Assembly: GCF_002269505.1 (NCBI RefSeq)
Contig: NZ_NQKQ01000032.1
Span: forward strand, 1-60,029
Length of the DNA: 60,029 bases
Direction of reading: 5' to 3'
DNA from: Pseudomonas fragi
GTDB lineage: Bacteria > Pseudomonadota > Gammaproteobacteria > Pseudomonadales > Pseudomonadaceae
Of the stretch, positions 50,638-59,313 are shown one piece after another. The position numbers and the translations under genes were made by a program. Each line of letters begins with the position of its first letter. Within the stretch, counting starts at the first letter, position 1. The notes under the pieces are model-generated. The model saw only the letters and a list, made by a program, of their open reading frames with translations. It did not search any database and was not told where the DNA came from.

Positions 50638-51989
50638 AGCTTTGCCGGCAGTTCTACGACAAACCGCGTTATCCCCTCCTGCGACTCACAGCGGATCTGC
50701 CCGCCATGGGCACGAATGATCGACTGGGTGATCGCCAGCCCCAGCCCTGCATGTTCGCTGCTGCCTTCACGGCGCGCCGGGTCTGCCCGATAGAACCGGT
50801 CAAACAGGCGTGGCAGCAGTTCTGCAGGAATCCCCGGGCCAGTGTTCTCGATGCTGATACGTGCACTGTTCGGCAAAGCCTCAATCAGCACCTTGATCGC
50901 ACCGCCGGCAGGCGTGTAACGCAGGGCGTTGTCCAGCAGGTTGGAGAGGGCGCGGCGCAGCATGCTGCGGTCGCCTGCAAGATGTGCGCTGCCTTCGCGG
51001 GTCAGTTCGATGTGCGAGTCTTCGGCCAGCAGCGCATAAAATTCCAGTAATGCCTCCACTTCCTGACCCAGATCCAGGGCTTCGCGCCGTGGTGTCAGCA
51101 GGCCATGGTCGGCCTTGGCCAGATACAGCATGTCGTTGACCAGTTGCGCCATCCATTGCAGTTCTTCGAGGTTGCTGTGCAGTGCCTCGCGGTATTCCTC
51201 AATGTCCCGCGGGCGAGTCAATGTGACCTGGGTGTGGGTCAACAGGTTTGACAGTGGGGTGCGTAACTCATGCGCAATATCGGCGGAGAACGCCGACAAT
51301 CGTTGAAATGAATCGTCCAGTCGCCCCAGCATGGCGTTAAAGGCTGCGGCCAGTTCTGCCAGCTCGGCCGGCATTTGCTCCTGGGGCAGGCGGGCGTTGA
51401 GCGAGTCGGCCGAAACACTGGCTGCAATCGCGCTCATGCGGCGCAGGGGGCGCAGGCCGCTACGGGCTGCCCAGGCACCGAGAATCGCCGTGGCCAGTGC
51501 CGAGAGGCCGACAGTCATCCAGATCAGCCGCTGCATGCGCTGCAAAAAGTGCTGGTGATGGGTGATGTCGAGTAGCAGTGTCAGTTGCGGTGCGTTCGGG
51601 TTGGGGTTTTGTGGCTCCAGCACACGGTAATCGGTGCCGTTGATTTGCAGGCTGCCAAGCCCCGGTTGTGTCTCAAGCTCGAGCGGCAGGCGCGGTGAAC
51701 TGTCAAACCACAGGTGCCCGTCCGGGCCGCGCACCCGCACTGCCAGGTCAGGCTGATGGGCCAGGTCCTGCAGCAGGGCCGGCAGGCGCCGGGTGAAACT
51801 TTCCAGGGTGTCAGCGCCGTTCAGCGTACTGCGCAGGACGGCGAGGCGGCTTTCCAGCAGTTGCTGGTCGAGTTCAACGAAATGCACTTCACTGGCACGC
51901 CCGAACAGCACGCCGGCAAACAGCGACACCACGGCGGTGCAGCCGGCAAACAGCAGCGCCAGGCGGCTGCTCAACGACAGGCGGCGCAT
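50598..51989 (-). CDS. copS: Heavy-metal-type sensor histidine kinase (CopS/CusS-like)
   Basis: A 463-residue inner-membrane kinase. Membrane segment 1 (about 9-28, LALLFAGCTAVVSLFAGVLF), periplasmic sensor (about 29-160), membrane segment 2 (about 161-180), HAMP (about 182-232), phospho-accepting H240 (DIAHELRTPLSN), N box (RRALSNLLDNALRYTP) and G boxes (ENTGPGIP, HAGLGLAIT). Layout is that of the CusS/CopS group. ATG 51989 overlaps the regulator's stop codon (TGATG). The last residues, SPQLSPGGRGS, are read from a palindromic repeat. Copper specificity is inferred from the neighbouring cupredoxin and the box at 52734. Confidence 0.88.
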   Translation of the reverse strand: MRRLSLSSRLALLFAGCTAVVSLFAGVLFGRASEVHFVELDQQLLESRLAVLRSTLNGADTLESFTRRLPALLQDLAHQPDLAVRVRGPDGHLWFDSSPRLPLELETQPGLGSLQINGTDYRVLEPQNPNPNAPQLTLLLDITHHQHFLQRMQRLIWMTVGLSALATAILGAWAARSGLRPLRRMSAIAASVSADSLNARLPQEQMPAELAELAAAFNAMLGRLDDSFQRLSAFSADIAHELRTPLSNLLTHTQVTLTRPRDIEEYREALHSNLEELQWMAQLVNDMLYLAKADHGLLTPRREALDLGQEVEALLEFYALLAEDSHIELTREGSAHLAGDRSMLRRALSNLLDNALRYTPAGGAIKVLIEALPNSARISIENTGPGIPAELLPRLFDRFYRADPARREGSSEHAGLGLAITQSIIRAHGGQIRCESQEGITRFVVELPAKLPSPQLSPGGRGS

Positions 51990-52669
51990 CAACTGCTGCG
52001 CTCCTCAAGCACATAACCCATGCCGCGAACGGTATGGATCAGCTTTTGCTCGTGGTTGTCGTCTATTTTCAGGCGCAGGCGGCGAATGGCGACCTCGATG
52101 ACGTTGGTGTCGCTGTCAAAGTTCATGTCCCACACTTGCGAGGCAATCAGTGACTTGGGCAAGACTTCGCCCTGGCGGCGCAGCAGCAGTTCGAGCAGGG
52201 CGAACTCCTTGGCGGTGAGGTCGATGCGTTGGCCGTTGCGCTCTATACGGCGGCGGATCAGGTCCAGGCGCAAGTCGGCCAGTTGCAGGCTGGTCTCCTG
52301 GGGGGTGTTGCTGCCACGGCGCAACAGGCTGCGAACCCGTGCCAGCAGTTCGGAAAAGGCAAACGGCTTGACCAGGTAATCATCGGCGCCCAGTTCCAGG
52401 CCGTGGACGCGGTCATCGACTGCATCGCGTGCGGTCAGAAACAGCACCGGCATGCTCAGCCCGGCGCTACGCACGGCCTGCAGGATTTGCCAGCCGTCCC
52501 GGCCGGGCAGCATGACGTCGAGAATCAGCAGCGAGTAATCGCCGGTCAATGCCAGGTGTTGCCCGGTAATGCCGTCGGCCGCCAGTTCGGTGGTGAACCC
52601 GGCCTCGCTCAAACCCTGGCGCAAGTACTGTCCGGTTTTGACCTGGTCTTCGACTATAAGCAGTTTCAT
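51989..52669 (-). CDS. copR: Heavy-metal response regulator (CopR/CusR-like)
   Basis: A 226-residue OmpR-family regulator. The receiver has acidic residues E7/D8 and phospho-aspartate D51 (LLILDVMLPGRDG), with K at the end of beta 5 (DYLVKPFAFSELLARV). The winged-helix DNA-binding domain (about 130-224) has RIDLTAKEFALLELLLRRQG and VIEVAIRRLRLKI, IHTVRGMGYVLE. Sequence type is that of copper/silver regulators (CopR, CusR). It is transcribed ahead of the kinase and divergently from the cupredoxin gene, its likely target. Confidence 0.9.
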   Translation of the reverse strand: MKLLIVEDQVKTGQYLRQGLSEAGFTTELAADGITGQHLALTGDYSLLILDVMLPGRDGWQILQAVRSAGLSMPVLFLTARDAVDDRVHGLELGADDYLVKPFAFSELLARVRSLLRRGSNTPQETSLQLADLRLDLIRRRIERNGQRIDLTAKEFALLELLLRRQGEVLPKSLIASQVWDMNFDSDTNVIEVAIRRLRLKIDDNHEQKLIHTVRGMGYVLEERSS

Positions 52670-52733
52670 GGTCGACTCATCATAAAAATTAACGTCAGCC
52701 TTATACCTTGGTGCAGGTTATGCGGGGTCAAGC

Positions 52734-52748
52734 TGACAAAGTTGTAAT
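52734..52748. promoter_or_regulatory. CusR/CopR-like binding site
   Basis: TGACAA-AG-TTGTAAT fits the copper-regulator palindrome TGACAA-N2-TTGTCAT with one mismatch. It lies between copR and the cupredoxin gene, 65 bases from the former's start and 77 from the latter's. The site could serve both promoters. Confidence 0.65.
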
Positions 52749-52824
52749 CTTGCAGTCAGTTAAATGCCAGTGCCGAGACTTTAAAGTAGCGCCAGGCCTG
52801 ACATTTTTGTTTCTGGGAGTAAGT

Positions 52825-53361
52825 ATGACCGCATGTATCCGTTTGTCGCTTGCTGGCTGTTTTTTGGCCTTGAGCCTGCCGGTAATGGCATCGCCTGCCG
52901 GGCATTTTGATTTCGGTCAGCCCGCACCTGCCGCCAGCGCCACGCGCACGGTTGAAGTCGACATGACTGATATTGCCTTCACGCCAAAGTCGCTGGATGT
53001 GAAAGCCGGTGAAACGGTGCGTTTTGTCCTGGTCAACAAAGGGCAGTTGTTGCACGAGTTCAACCTGGGCAATGCGGCGATGCACGCGGCACACCAGAAA
53101 GAAATGCTCGAAATGCAGCAAAGCGGCATGCTCACCCCGACCGGCATGGGGCATGACGGCATGGATCACTCAGCAATGGGCCACGGTTCCATGAATATGC
53201 CCGGCATGAAGCACGATGACCCCAACAGCGTGCTGGTCGAACCGGGTAAAACCGCCGAGCTGACCTGGACCTTCACTCGCGCCGACAACCTGGAATTTGC
53301 CTGCAATGTGCCCGGCCACTACCAGGCCGGGATGGTCGGCAAGGTCAAGGTTGCGCCTTAA
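52825..53361 (+). CDS. Periplasmic cupredoxin-family copper protein with Met/His-rich insert
   Basis: This 178-residue protein has signal peptide MTACIRLSLAGCFLALSLPV (cut near VMA-SPAG). The mature domain is a plastocyanin-like fold: FTPKSLDVKAGETVRFVLVN, ligand histidine in LLHEFNLG, and the C-terminal ligand loop FACNVPGHYQAGMVG with Cys, His and Met. Between them is a segment (about residues 90-135) rich in Met and His (MGHDGMDHSAMGHGSMNMPG) suited to bind more copper. Probably a copper tolerance protein of the CopI type. The divergent copRS genes and box suggest copper induction. Confidence 0.87.
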   Translation: MTACIRLSLAGCFLALSLPVMASPAGHFDFGQPAPAASATRTVEVDMTDIAFTPKSLDVKAGETVRFVLVNKGQLLHEFNLGNAAMHAAHQKEMLEMQQSGMLTPTGMGHDGMDHSAMGHGSMNMPGMKHDDPNSVLVEPGKTAELTWTFTRADNLEFACNVPGHYQAGMVGKVKVAP

Positions 53362-53399
53362 AACGCCCTGATCGTCAGTCAACGCTGAAAGCCTGGCTT

Positions 53400-53426
53400 A
53401 AACCCGATAGAATTGCCGGGTTTTTC
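53400..53426 (+). terminator. Terminator between cupredoxin gene and queF
   Basis: The hairpin AAACCCG / CGGGTTT has a 10-base loop and a TTTTT run, 38 bases after the cupredoxin stop. It separates that gene from queF. Confidence 0.75.
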
Positions 53427-53442
53427 TAGCCAGGTTTTTGTC

Positions 53443-54273
53443 ATGCATCCCGCCGCCGAACATTCCCCGCTGGGCAAGTCCAGTGAATACATCAGCACCT
53501 ACACCCCGTCCTTGCTGTTCCCGATCCCGCGCGCGGCGAAATGGGCCGAGCTGGGGCTGAGCGCCGAAACCCTGCCTTATGTCGGTGTGGATTTCTGGAC
53601 CTGCTTCGAGCTGTCCTGGCTGCTGCCCTCGGGCAAGCCGGTGGTGGCCATCGCCGAGTTCTGCTTTGCCGCCGATTCGCCGAATATTGTCGAGTCCAAG
53701 TCGTTCAAACTTTATCTGAACTCGCTGAACCAGACGGTGTTTGCCGATACGCCAAGCCTTGAAGCCACGTTGCGTGCAGATTTGTCAGCCGCATCCGGCA
53801 AGCCTGTCAGCGTGCGCGTACGCAGCCTGGATGACGTTCAGGCTGATGGCGTAGCTGTATTGCCGGGTGTGTGCATTGATGACCTGGATATCACGGTCAG
53901 TGATTACGCGCAGCCGCGTCCTGAATTGCTCAAGTGTGATGATTCGCAGGTAGTTGAAGAAAGCGTCTACAGCCACTTGCTCAAATCCAACTGCCCGGTC
54001 ACCAGCCAGCCGGACTGGGGCACGGTGGTGGTCGAGTACCGTGGTGCGGCACTGGATCACGCCAGTTTGCTGGCGTATCTGGTGAGCTTTCGCCAGCACT
54101 CGGACTTTCATGAGCAGTGTGTGGAGCGGATCTTTCTCGACCTGCAACGTTTGCTCAAGCCCGAGAAATTGACCGTGTATGCGCGTTATGTGCGCCGTGG
54201 CGGGCTGGATATCAACCCGTACCGCAGCACCGAAGCGGTCGAGTTCCAGAATGTGCGGTTGGTGCGTCAGTAA
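53443..54273 (+). CDS. queF: NADPH-dependent 7-cyano-7-deazaguanine reductase
   Basis: QueF, 276 residues, long (two-domain) form: reduces preQ0 to preQ1 in queuosine synthesis. The substrate-binding region is VESKSFKLYLNSLNQTVF, and the nucleophilic cysteine is C184 (KSNCPVTSQPDWG). The C-terminal HEQCVERIFLDLQRLL and YVRRGGLDINPYR are typical. ATG 53443 gives MHPAAEHSPLGKSSEY; the longer frame from 53413 runs through the terminator hairpin and is rejected. Confidence 0.95.
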   Translation: MHPAAEHSPLGKSSEYISTYTPSLLFPIPRAAKWAELGLSAETLPYVGVDFWTCFELSWLLPSGKPVVAIAEFCFAADSPNIVESKSFKLYLNSLNQTVFADTPSLEATLRADLSAASGKPVSVRVRSLDDVQADGVAVLPGVCIDDLDITVSDYAQPRPELLKCDDSQVVEESVYSHLLKSNCPVTSQPDWGTVVVEYRGAALDHASLLAYLVSFRQHSDFHEQCVERIFLDLQRLLKPEKLTVYARYVRRGGLDINPYRSTEAVEFQNVRLVRQ

Positions 54274-54286
54274 TACGATTCAGCCT

Positions 54287-54315
54287 TGTGGGAGCGAGCA
54301 AGCCCGCTCCCACAG
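54287..54315. repeat. Single REP hairpin (TGTGGGAGCGAGC)
   Basis: A compact palindrome TGTGGGAGCGAGCAAGCCCG... CTCCCACA lies between the converging ends of queF and bcp. One REP unit, likely to limit read-through. Confidence 0.85.
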
Positions 54316-54330
54316 CGTTCAGGGCATTGC

Positions 54331-54804
54331 TCAGCCGTTATTCAACGCCTTGGCCTGCTCCAGCACCGCCTCGACATGCCCCGGCACTTTCACGCCGCGC
54401 CACTCGTGGCGTAGCACGCCGTCCTTGTCGATCAGGAACGTGCTGCGGTCCACGCCCAGGTACTCCTTGCCGTACAGCTTTTTCAGCTTGATCACGTCAA
54501 ACAGCTGGCACAGGGCCTCGTCCTTGTCGCTCAGCAACTCAAACGGGAAGCCCTGCTTGGCCTTGAAGTTCTCATGGGACTTGAGGCTGTCGCGGGACAC
54601 ACCAAACACTTCGGTATTGGCCGCCTGGAACTCGGCGTAATGGTCGCGAAAGCCCTGGCCCTCAGTGGTGCAGCCCGGTGTGCTGTCCTTGGGGTAGAAG
54701 TAGATCACTACTTGTTTGCCCTTGAGTTGCGACAGGCTGACGGTTTTTTCACTCGTTGCCGGGATCTGGAAATCGTCTACGGGTTGGTCAATTGCAACAG
54801 CCAT
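54331..54804 (-). CDS. bcp: Thioredoxin-dependent peroxiredoxin Bcp
   Basis: This 157-residue peroxiredoxin of the Bcp/PrxQ group reduces peroxides. The peroxidatic cysteine is C45 in YPKDSTPGCTTEGQG. The position where many Bcp proteins have the resolving cysteine (C50) is glutamine here, so this is a one-cysteine or alternative-resolving form. The rest, GVSRDSLKSHENFKAKQGFP and STFLIDKDGVLRHEWRGVKV, is standard. It lies 13 bases downstream of gcvR on the same strand, so the two form an operon. Confidence 0.93.
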   Translation of the reverse strand: MAVAIDQPVDDFQIPATSEKTVSLSQLKGKQVVIYFYPKDSTPGCTTEGQGFRDHYAEFQAANTEVFGVSRDSLKSHENFKAKQGFPFELLSDKDEALCQLFDVIKLKKLYGKEYLGVDRSTFLIDKDGVLRHEWRGVKVPGHVEAVLEQAKALNNG

Positions 54805-54817
54805 TGAGTCGGTTTCC

Positions 54818-55378
54818 TTACATCGGGTTCTGTGGGCGCCATGGTTCGATCAGTGCATCCAGGTTCAGCGCGTCAGCGAAGTCCAGGAACTGATCACGCA
54901 GCCAGCTGATTTGTACGCCGGCGGGCAAGGTCACGGTGAAGGTAGCGTTAAGCATGGTGCCGCCGGTTTGTGGGGCCTGATAGGTGTCGCATGTCAGGTT
55001 TTCCAGCTCGACGTTGTGGTCCATGAAGAACTGGCACAGCTCGTTGATGATATCCGAGCGGTAGGCCGAGCTTACATAGGCCACGTACGGCAGTGCCTGC
55101 GGGCGGGTTTCGAGGGCGGCACTGCGCACTACGTTGACGCTGAACGCGTGCTTTTTGGCCAGCGCAGGCAAGCCTGCTTCAAGGCGTGCCAGAGCGTCCC
55201 AGCTACCGGTAACTTCCAGAACCAGGGCGCTGCATTCGCCGTGGCGAGTCAGGCGCGAGGTCACGACAGCGCAGCGATTTTCATGGCTGGCGCGGCACAG
55301 CACGTTAGTCAGCTCCATTGGGTTGGCGCCAAGGGCACTGATGACAAGGAATTGTTCGCGAACTGTGGGGGTGGACAT
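54818..55378 (-). CDS. gcvR: Glycine cleavage system transcriptional repressor GcvR
   Basis: A 186-residue protein with two ACT domains (about 5-85 and 95-175): REQFLVISALGANPMELTNV opens the first, PYVAYVSSAYRSDIINELCQ the second. GcvR inhibits the activator GcvA in E. coli and lacks a DNA-binding domain, as here. Its neighbours bcp and dapA are those of the gcvR locus in Pseudomonas. Divergent from dapA; first gene of gcvR-bcp. Confidence 0.9.
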   Translation of the reverse strand: MSTPTVREQFLVISALGANPMELTNVLCRASHENRCAVVTSRLTRHGECSALVLEVTGSWDALARLEAGLPALAKKHAFSVNVVRSAALETRPQALPYVAYVSSAYRSDIINELCQFFMDHNVELENLTCDTYQAPQTGGTMLNATFTVTLPAGVQISWLRDQFLDFADALNLDALIEPWRPQNPM

Positions 55379-55705
55379 TCAGCCTTCCTAAAACGATGAG
55401 CGGTCAGTACGGTCGATGGCAGGCAAGTTGAATATCAGGTAACACTTGAGCGTCAGAAGCCCGTCAATACAGCGTTCCAGCCGGTTTGCAGGCTCTGCAA
55501 ACCGCGCTCGGCGGTGTTTGGGCGGGGCTTTTGGCGCTTGCTGAAGGCCTGTGAAACAGACTTGCGCGCACATCAGTACCAATCAAAGGCTGAAGGGTAG
55601 CGAAAAGCAACGCGAAGGGGAATGCTCATCGGGCGCGCTGTTGCTTGTGCAAGGGTCATGGCGCCAGTACCATTACGGCTCTCTTTTTCCGGCAGGAGCG
55701 GTTGC
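55379..55705. other. Divergent gcvR / dapA control region
   Basis: 327 bases without a credible gene. It contains imperfect GC-rich inverted sequences around 55490-55530 (CAGCCGGTTTGCAGGCTCTG region) and should hold both promoters. TTCCGGCAGGAGCG at 55687-55700 supplies the dapA ribosome site. Confidence 0.55.
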
Positions 55706-56584
55706 ATGATTGCGGGCAGTATGGTGGCACTGGTCACACCTATGGATGCACAAGGTCGTCTTGATTGGGACGCTCTGAGCAAACTGGTGGACTTTCACCT
55801 GCAAGAGGGCACCAACGCCATTGTTGCCGTTGGCACCACAGGTGAATCGGCAACTCTGGATGTGAACGAACACATTGAAGTGATTCGTCATGTCGTCAAG
55901 CAGGTTGCAGGGCGCATTCCGGTGATTGCCGGTACAGGCGCCAACTCGACGCGTGAAGCGATCGAACTCACCACCAATGCAAAGGCCGCTGGCGCCGATG
56001 CATGTCTGCTGGTGACACCGTATTACAACAAGCCGACCCAGGAAGGCCTGTACCAGCACTTCAAGGCGATCGCCGAAGCGGTCGATATCCCGCAGATCCT
56101 GTACAACGTTCCGGGCCGTACGGCCTGCGACATGCTGCCGGCCACCGTGATCCGCCTTTCCACCGTGCCGAACATCATCGGCATCAAGGAAGCCACCGGC
56201 GACCTGACGCGCGTACCGACCATCCTGGACGGTGTGAGCAGCGATTTCCTGGTGTACTCCGGCGATGACGCCACCGCAGTCGAGCTGATCCTGCTCGGCG
56301 GCAAGGGCAATATCTCGGTAACCGCCAACGTTGCCCCGCGTGACATGAGCGACCTGTGCGCCGCTGCGATGCGTGGCGATGCCGACACTGCCCGTGCGCT
56401 GCACGAAAAGCTGATGCCGCTCAATAAAACCCTGTTTATCGAATCCAACCCTATCCCCGTGAAATGGGCGCTGCATGAGATGGGCTTGATGTCGGACGGT
56501 ATCCGTCTGCCACTCACCTGGCTCAGCGAGCCTTGCCACGAACCACTGCGTCAGGCAATGCGCCAGTCCGGTGTCTTGGTTTAA
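55706..56584 (+). CDS. dapA: 4-hydroxy-tetrahydrodipicolinate synthase
   Basis: This 292-residue enzyme of lysine and diaminopimelate synthesis condenses pyruvate with aspartate semialdehyde. The Schiff-base lysine is K161 (IIGIKEATGD), matching E. coli numbering. GTTGESATL, the tyrosine in YYNKPTQEGLYQHF and LYNVPGRTACD are intact. The start ATG 55706 (MIAGSMVALVTPM) follows GGCAGGAGCGG. First gene of dapA-bamC-MBL-purC, with an 17-base gap to bamC. Confidence 0.96.
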   Translation: MIAGSMVALVTPMDAQGRLDWDALSKLVDFHLQEGTNAIVAVGTTGESATLDVNEHIEVIRHVVKQVAGRIPVIAGTGANSTREAIELTTNAKAAGADACLLVTPYYNKPTQEGLYQHFKAIAEAVDIPQILYNVPGRTACDMLPATVIRLSTVPNIIGIKEATGDLTRVPTILDGVSSDFLVYSGDDATAVELILLGGKGNISVTANVAPRDMSDLCAAAMRGDADTARALHEKLMPLNKTLFIESNPIPVKWALHEMGLMSDGIRLPLTWLSEPCHEPLRQAMRQSGVLV

Positions 56585-56601
56585 TTGAGGAAGCACTACG
56601 C

Positions 56602-57717
56602 ATGAAGCGATTGGCCGGACTTTCCGCACTAGCCGTGATTATTTCCAGCACCAGCGGCTGCGGTTGGCTGTGGGGTCAAGAGGGTTACTTCCGCGACCGC
56701 GGCAGCGATTACCTGGAGGCGCGTCAAACCGCCCCGATGCAATTGCCGCCGGGTGTCCAGACTGACAAGCGCCTTGTGCCGCTGTTGCCGATCCCCAGCA
56801 ACGTCCCTGACGACAACGTCAAGGGCGAGTTTGAAGTGCCGCGTCCGCAGCCCTTGGCTGTAGCCGCCAGTGCCAGCGATTTCAGCCTGCAAAAAAGCGG
56901 CGATAGCCGTTGGGTAATGGCGCAGCGTTCGCCGTCAGAAGTCTGGCCGGTAGCGATGCAGTTCTTCCAGGACAACGGCTTCCGTATCGACGAGCAGCGC
57001 CCGCAAACCGGCGAGTTCACTACGAGCTGGCAGCGTGCTGACGAGCTTTCCGCTCCGATCGCCCGCCATGTGGGCAGCAGCGGCCTGGCCGCCGACAGCG
57101 AGACCCGCCTGCGGGTACGCATCGAGCCGGGTGTGCAGCGCAATACCAGCGAAATCTACGTGGTCAGTGCCAACCGCCCGGCCGGTAGCAGTGCCAACGT
57201 TGACTTTGGCAACCGCTCGGTCAACACCGGTCTGGATGCAGCCCTGGTTGATGAAATGCTGATCAGCATGAGCCGTAACGCCGAGAAGGGCGGTTCGGTT
57301 TCACTGCTGGCTGCGCGTGATTTCGACACCCCTGCACGTGTGAGCCTGAACGAAGACGGCAGTGGCAACCCGGTGCTGACCCTGACCGAAGACCTCGATC
57401 GTGCCTGGTCCAGCGTAGGTCGTGCACTTGAACAGGGCGAATGGCGCGTTGAAGACATCAACCGCACATTGGGCCTGTACTACATCAACCTTGCCGAAAA
57501 AGCCGAGAAGAAGGATGAGAAACCTGGTTTCTTCTCCGGTCTCTTTGGCAGCAAGCCGGACAAGGAAGAAGTTGAAGCCCGTGCCCAGCGCTATCAGGTT
57601 CGCCTGAGCAAGGTGGGTGAAAACGTGCAAGTGACCGTCGAAGAAAACATCAACACCGTTGCCTCGCCAGAAGTGGCGCGCAAGGTGCTGGGCGTTATCC
57701 AAGACAACCTGGGCTGA
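56602..57717 (+). CDS. bamC: Outer membrane protein assembly factor BamC
   Basis: This 371-residue lipoprotein of the BAM complex (NlpB) has a signal peptide ending ISSTSG with the lipid cysteine C20 (SGCGWLWGQ). The mature N-terminus has the unstructured segment that binds BamD (YFRDRGSDYLEARQTAPMQL), followed by two helix-grip domains (about 95-215 and 235-370), with SPSEVWPVAMQFFQDNGFRI and DLDRAWSSVGRALEQGEWRV as their cores. In Pseudomonas bamC follows dapA, as here. The stop is 4 bases before the next start. Confidence 0.94.
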   Translation: MKRLAGLSALAVIISSTSGCGWLWGQEGYFRDRGSDYLEARQTAPMQLPPGVQTDKRLVPLLPIPSNVPDDNVKGEFEVPRPQPLAVAASASDFSLQKSGDSRWVMAQRSPSEVWPVAMQFFQDNGFRIDEQRPQTGEFTTSWQRADELSAPIARHVGSSGLAADSETRLRVRIEPGVQRNTSEIYVVSANRPAGSSANVDFGNRSVNTGLDAALVDEMLISMSRNAEKGGSVSLLAARDFDTPARVSLNEDGSGNPVLTLTEDLDRAWSSVGRALEQGEWRVEDINRTLGLYYINLAEKAEKKDEKPGFFSGLFGSKPDKEEVEARAQRYQVRLSKVGENVQVTVEENINTVASPEVARKVLGVIQDNLG

Positions 57718-57721
57718 TTGT

Positions 57722-58480
57722 ATGCGTTTTGCCGTTCTCGGCAGTGGTAGCCAAGGGAATGGCACGCTGATAGCCAGCGACAGCACCTATGTTCTGGTCG
57801 ATTGCGGTTTCTCGTTGCGAGAAACCGAGCGTCGTTTGGCCAGGCTGGGCGTCAGCGCCCACCAGTTGAGCGCGATTCTGGTCACCCACGAACATGCCGA
57901 CCACGTGCATGGCGTGGGTTTGCTGTCGCGGCGCTACAATTTGCCGGTGTATATGAGTCGCGGTACCCAGCGCGGGATGCGCAAGCCTCTGGAGGCCGCC
58001 GGTTACGTGGCAGGTGGCCAGACGCTGCAAATCGGAGCCTTGAACATCAGTGTGACCCTGGTCGCCCATGATGCCCAGGAACCCACCCAGTACGTATTCA
58101 GTGACGGCAAGCGGCGGTTTGGCTTGCTGACCGACCTGGGTTCGTATTGTGCTGGCGTGCTGGACAGCTATCGCGACCTGGATGCGCTGATGATTGAAGC
58201 CAACCACTGCCGGGACCTGCTTGCCCGTGGTCACTACCCTGCTTTTCTCAAGCGCCGGGTAGGGGGCCAGGAAGGACATTTGAACAACCATCAGGCCGCA
58301 AGCCTGGTGGCCGAGTTGGGCTGGCAAGACCTGCAACATCTGGTACTGGCCCACCTCAGCAGCAAGAACAACCTGCCGCAGCTGGCCCGGCAATGTTTTG
58401 TCGACACCCTTGGGTGCGACCCGGACTGGCTGCAACTGGCCGATCAAGATTCAGGGCTCGACTGGCGCACAATCGCCTAG
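57722..58480 (+). CDS. MBL-fold metallohydrolase (YycJ/WalJ-like)
   Basis: A 252-residue metallo-beta-lactamase-fold protein. The metal motif is THEHADHVHG (HxHxDH, about residues 56-61), with further ligands in LVAHDAQEP and LGSYCAGV and IEANHCRDLL, and the final histidine in VLAHLSSKNN. Family members at this locus are probable nucleases or hydrolases acting on nucleic acids; substrate unknown. Start 57722 lies 4 bases after bamC, so they are coupled; purC follows after 28 bases. Confidence 0.9.
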   Translation: MRFAVLGSGSQGNGTLIASDSTYVLVDCGFSLRETERRLARLGVSAHQLSAILVTHEHADHVHGVGLLSRRYNLPVYMSRGTQRGMRKPLEAAGYVAGGQTLQIGALNISVTLVAHDAQEPTQYVFSDGKRRFGLLTDLGSYCAGVLDSYRDLDALMIEANHCRDLLARGHYPAFLKRRVGGQEGHLNNHQAASLVAELGWQDLQHLVLAHLSSKNNLPQLARQCFVDTLGCDPDWLQLADQDSGLDWRTIA

Positions 58481-58508
58481 CCCACCTACTTAGCATGCGG
58501 AGCCCATC

Positions 58509-59222
58509 ATGGAAAAACGTGAAGAACTCTATCGCGGTAAAGCGAAATCGGTTTACAAGACCGACGACGAAAACCGCTTGATCCTGCTGTTTCGCAACGA
58601 CACTTCGGCGTTCGACGGCAAGCGTATCGAACAACTTGATCGCAAGGGCATGGTGAACAACAAGTTCAACGCCTTCATCATGCAGAAACTCGAAGAAGCC
58701 GGCGTGCCGACCCAATTCGACAAGCTGCTGGGCGACAACGAATGCCTGGTGAAAAAACTCGACATGATCCCGGTCGAGTGCGTTGTGCGTAACTACGCAG
58801 CGGGCAGCCTGGTCAAGCGCCTGGGTGTAGAAGAGGGCATGAAGCTCAACCCGTACACCTTCGAGCTGTTCCTGAAGGACGACGCCAAGGGCGACCCGTT
58901 CATCAACGAATCCCACGTAGTGGCTTTCGGTTGGGGCACTGCCGAGCAACTGGTTCGCATGAAAGAACTGTCGCTCAAGGTCAACGACGTACTGAACAAA
59001 CTGTTCGACGACGCCGGCTTGCTGCTGGTCGACTTCAAACTTGAGTTCGGCGTATTCCACGACGGTTCGATCGTCCTGGGTGACGAATTCAGCCCGGACG
59101 GCTGCCGTCTGTGGGACAAGGCTACCGGCAAGAAAATGGACAAGGACCGCTTCCGTCAGGGGCTGGGCGACGTTATCGAAGCCTACGAAGAAGTTGCAAA
59201 CCGCCTCGGCGTCCCGCTTTAA
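58509..59222 (+). CDS. purC: SAICAR synthase (phosphoribosylaminoimidazole-succinocarboxamide synthase)
   Basis: A 237-residue enzyme joining aspartate to CAIR in purine synthesis with ATP. The N-terminal EELYRGKAKSVYKTDDEN is the nucleotide-binding segment; PVECVVRNYAAGSLVKRLG, LLLVDFKLEFG and LGDEFSPDGCRLWD are family signatures. Length equals E. coli PurC (237). Last gene of the dapA operon, followed by the tRNA-Ser gene. Confidence 0.97.
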   Translation: MEKREELYRGKAKSVYKTDDENRLILLFRNDTSAFDGKRIEQLDRKGMVNNKFNAFIMQKLEEAGVPTQFDKLLGDNECLVKKLDMIPVECVVRNYAAGSLVKRLGVEEGMKLNPYTFELFLKDDAKGDPFINESHVVAFGWGTAEQLVRMKELSLKVNDVLNKLFDDAGLLLVDFKLEFGVFHDGSIVLGDEFSPDGCRLWDKATGKKMDKDRFRQGLGDVIEAYEEVANRLGVPL

Positions 59223-59313
59223 CCAGTAAAGGCGCGCAAGCAACTGATACAGCGCGGTTTTTTTGAAAAAAGGCTTTGCCATAATCAAAAACCGCGCTAT
59301 TATTCGCGCCGTT

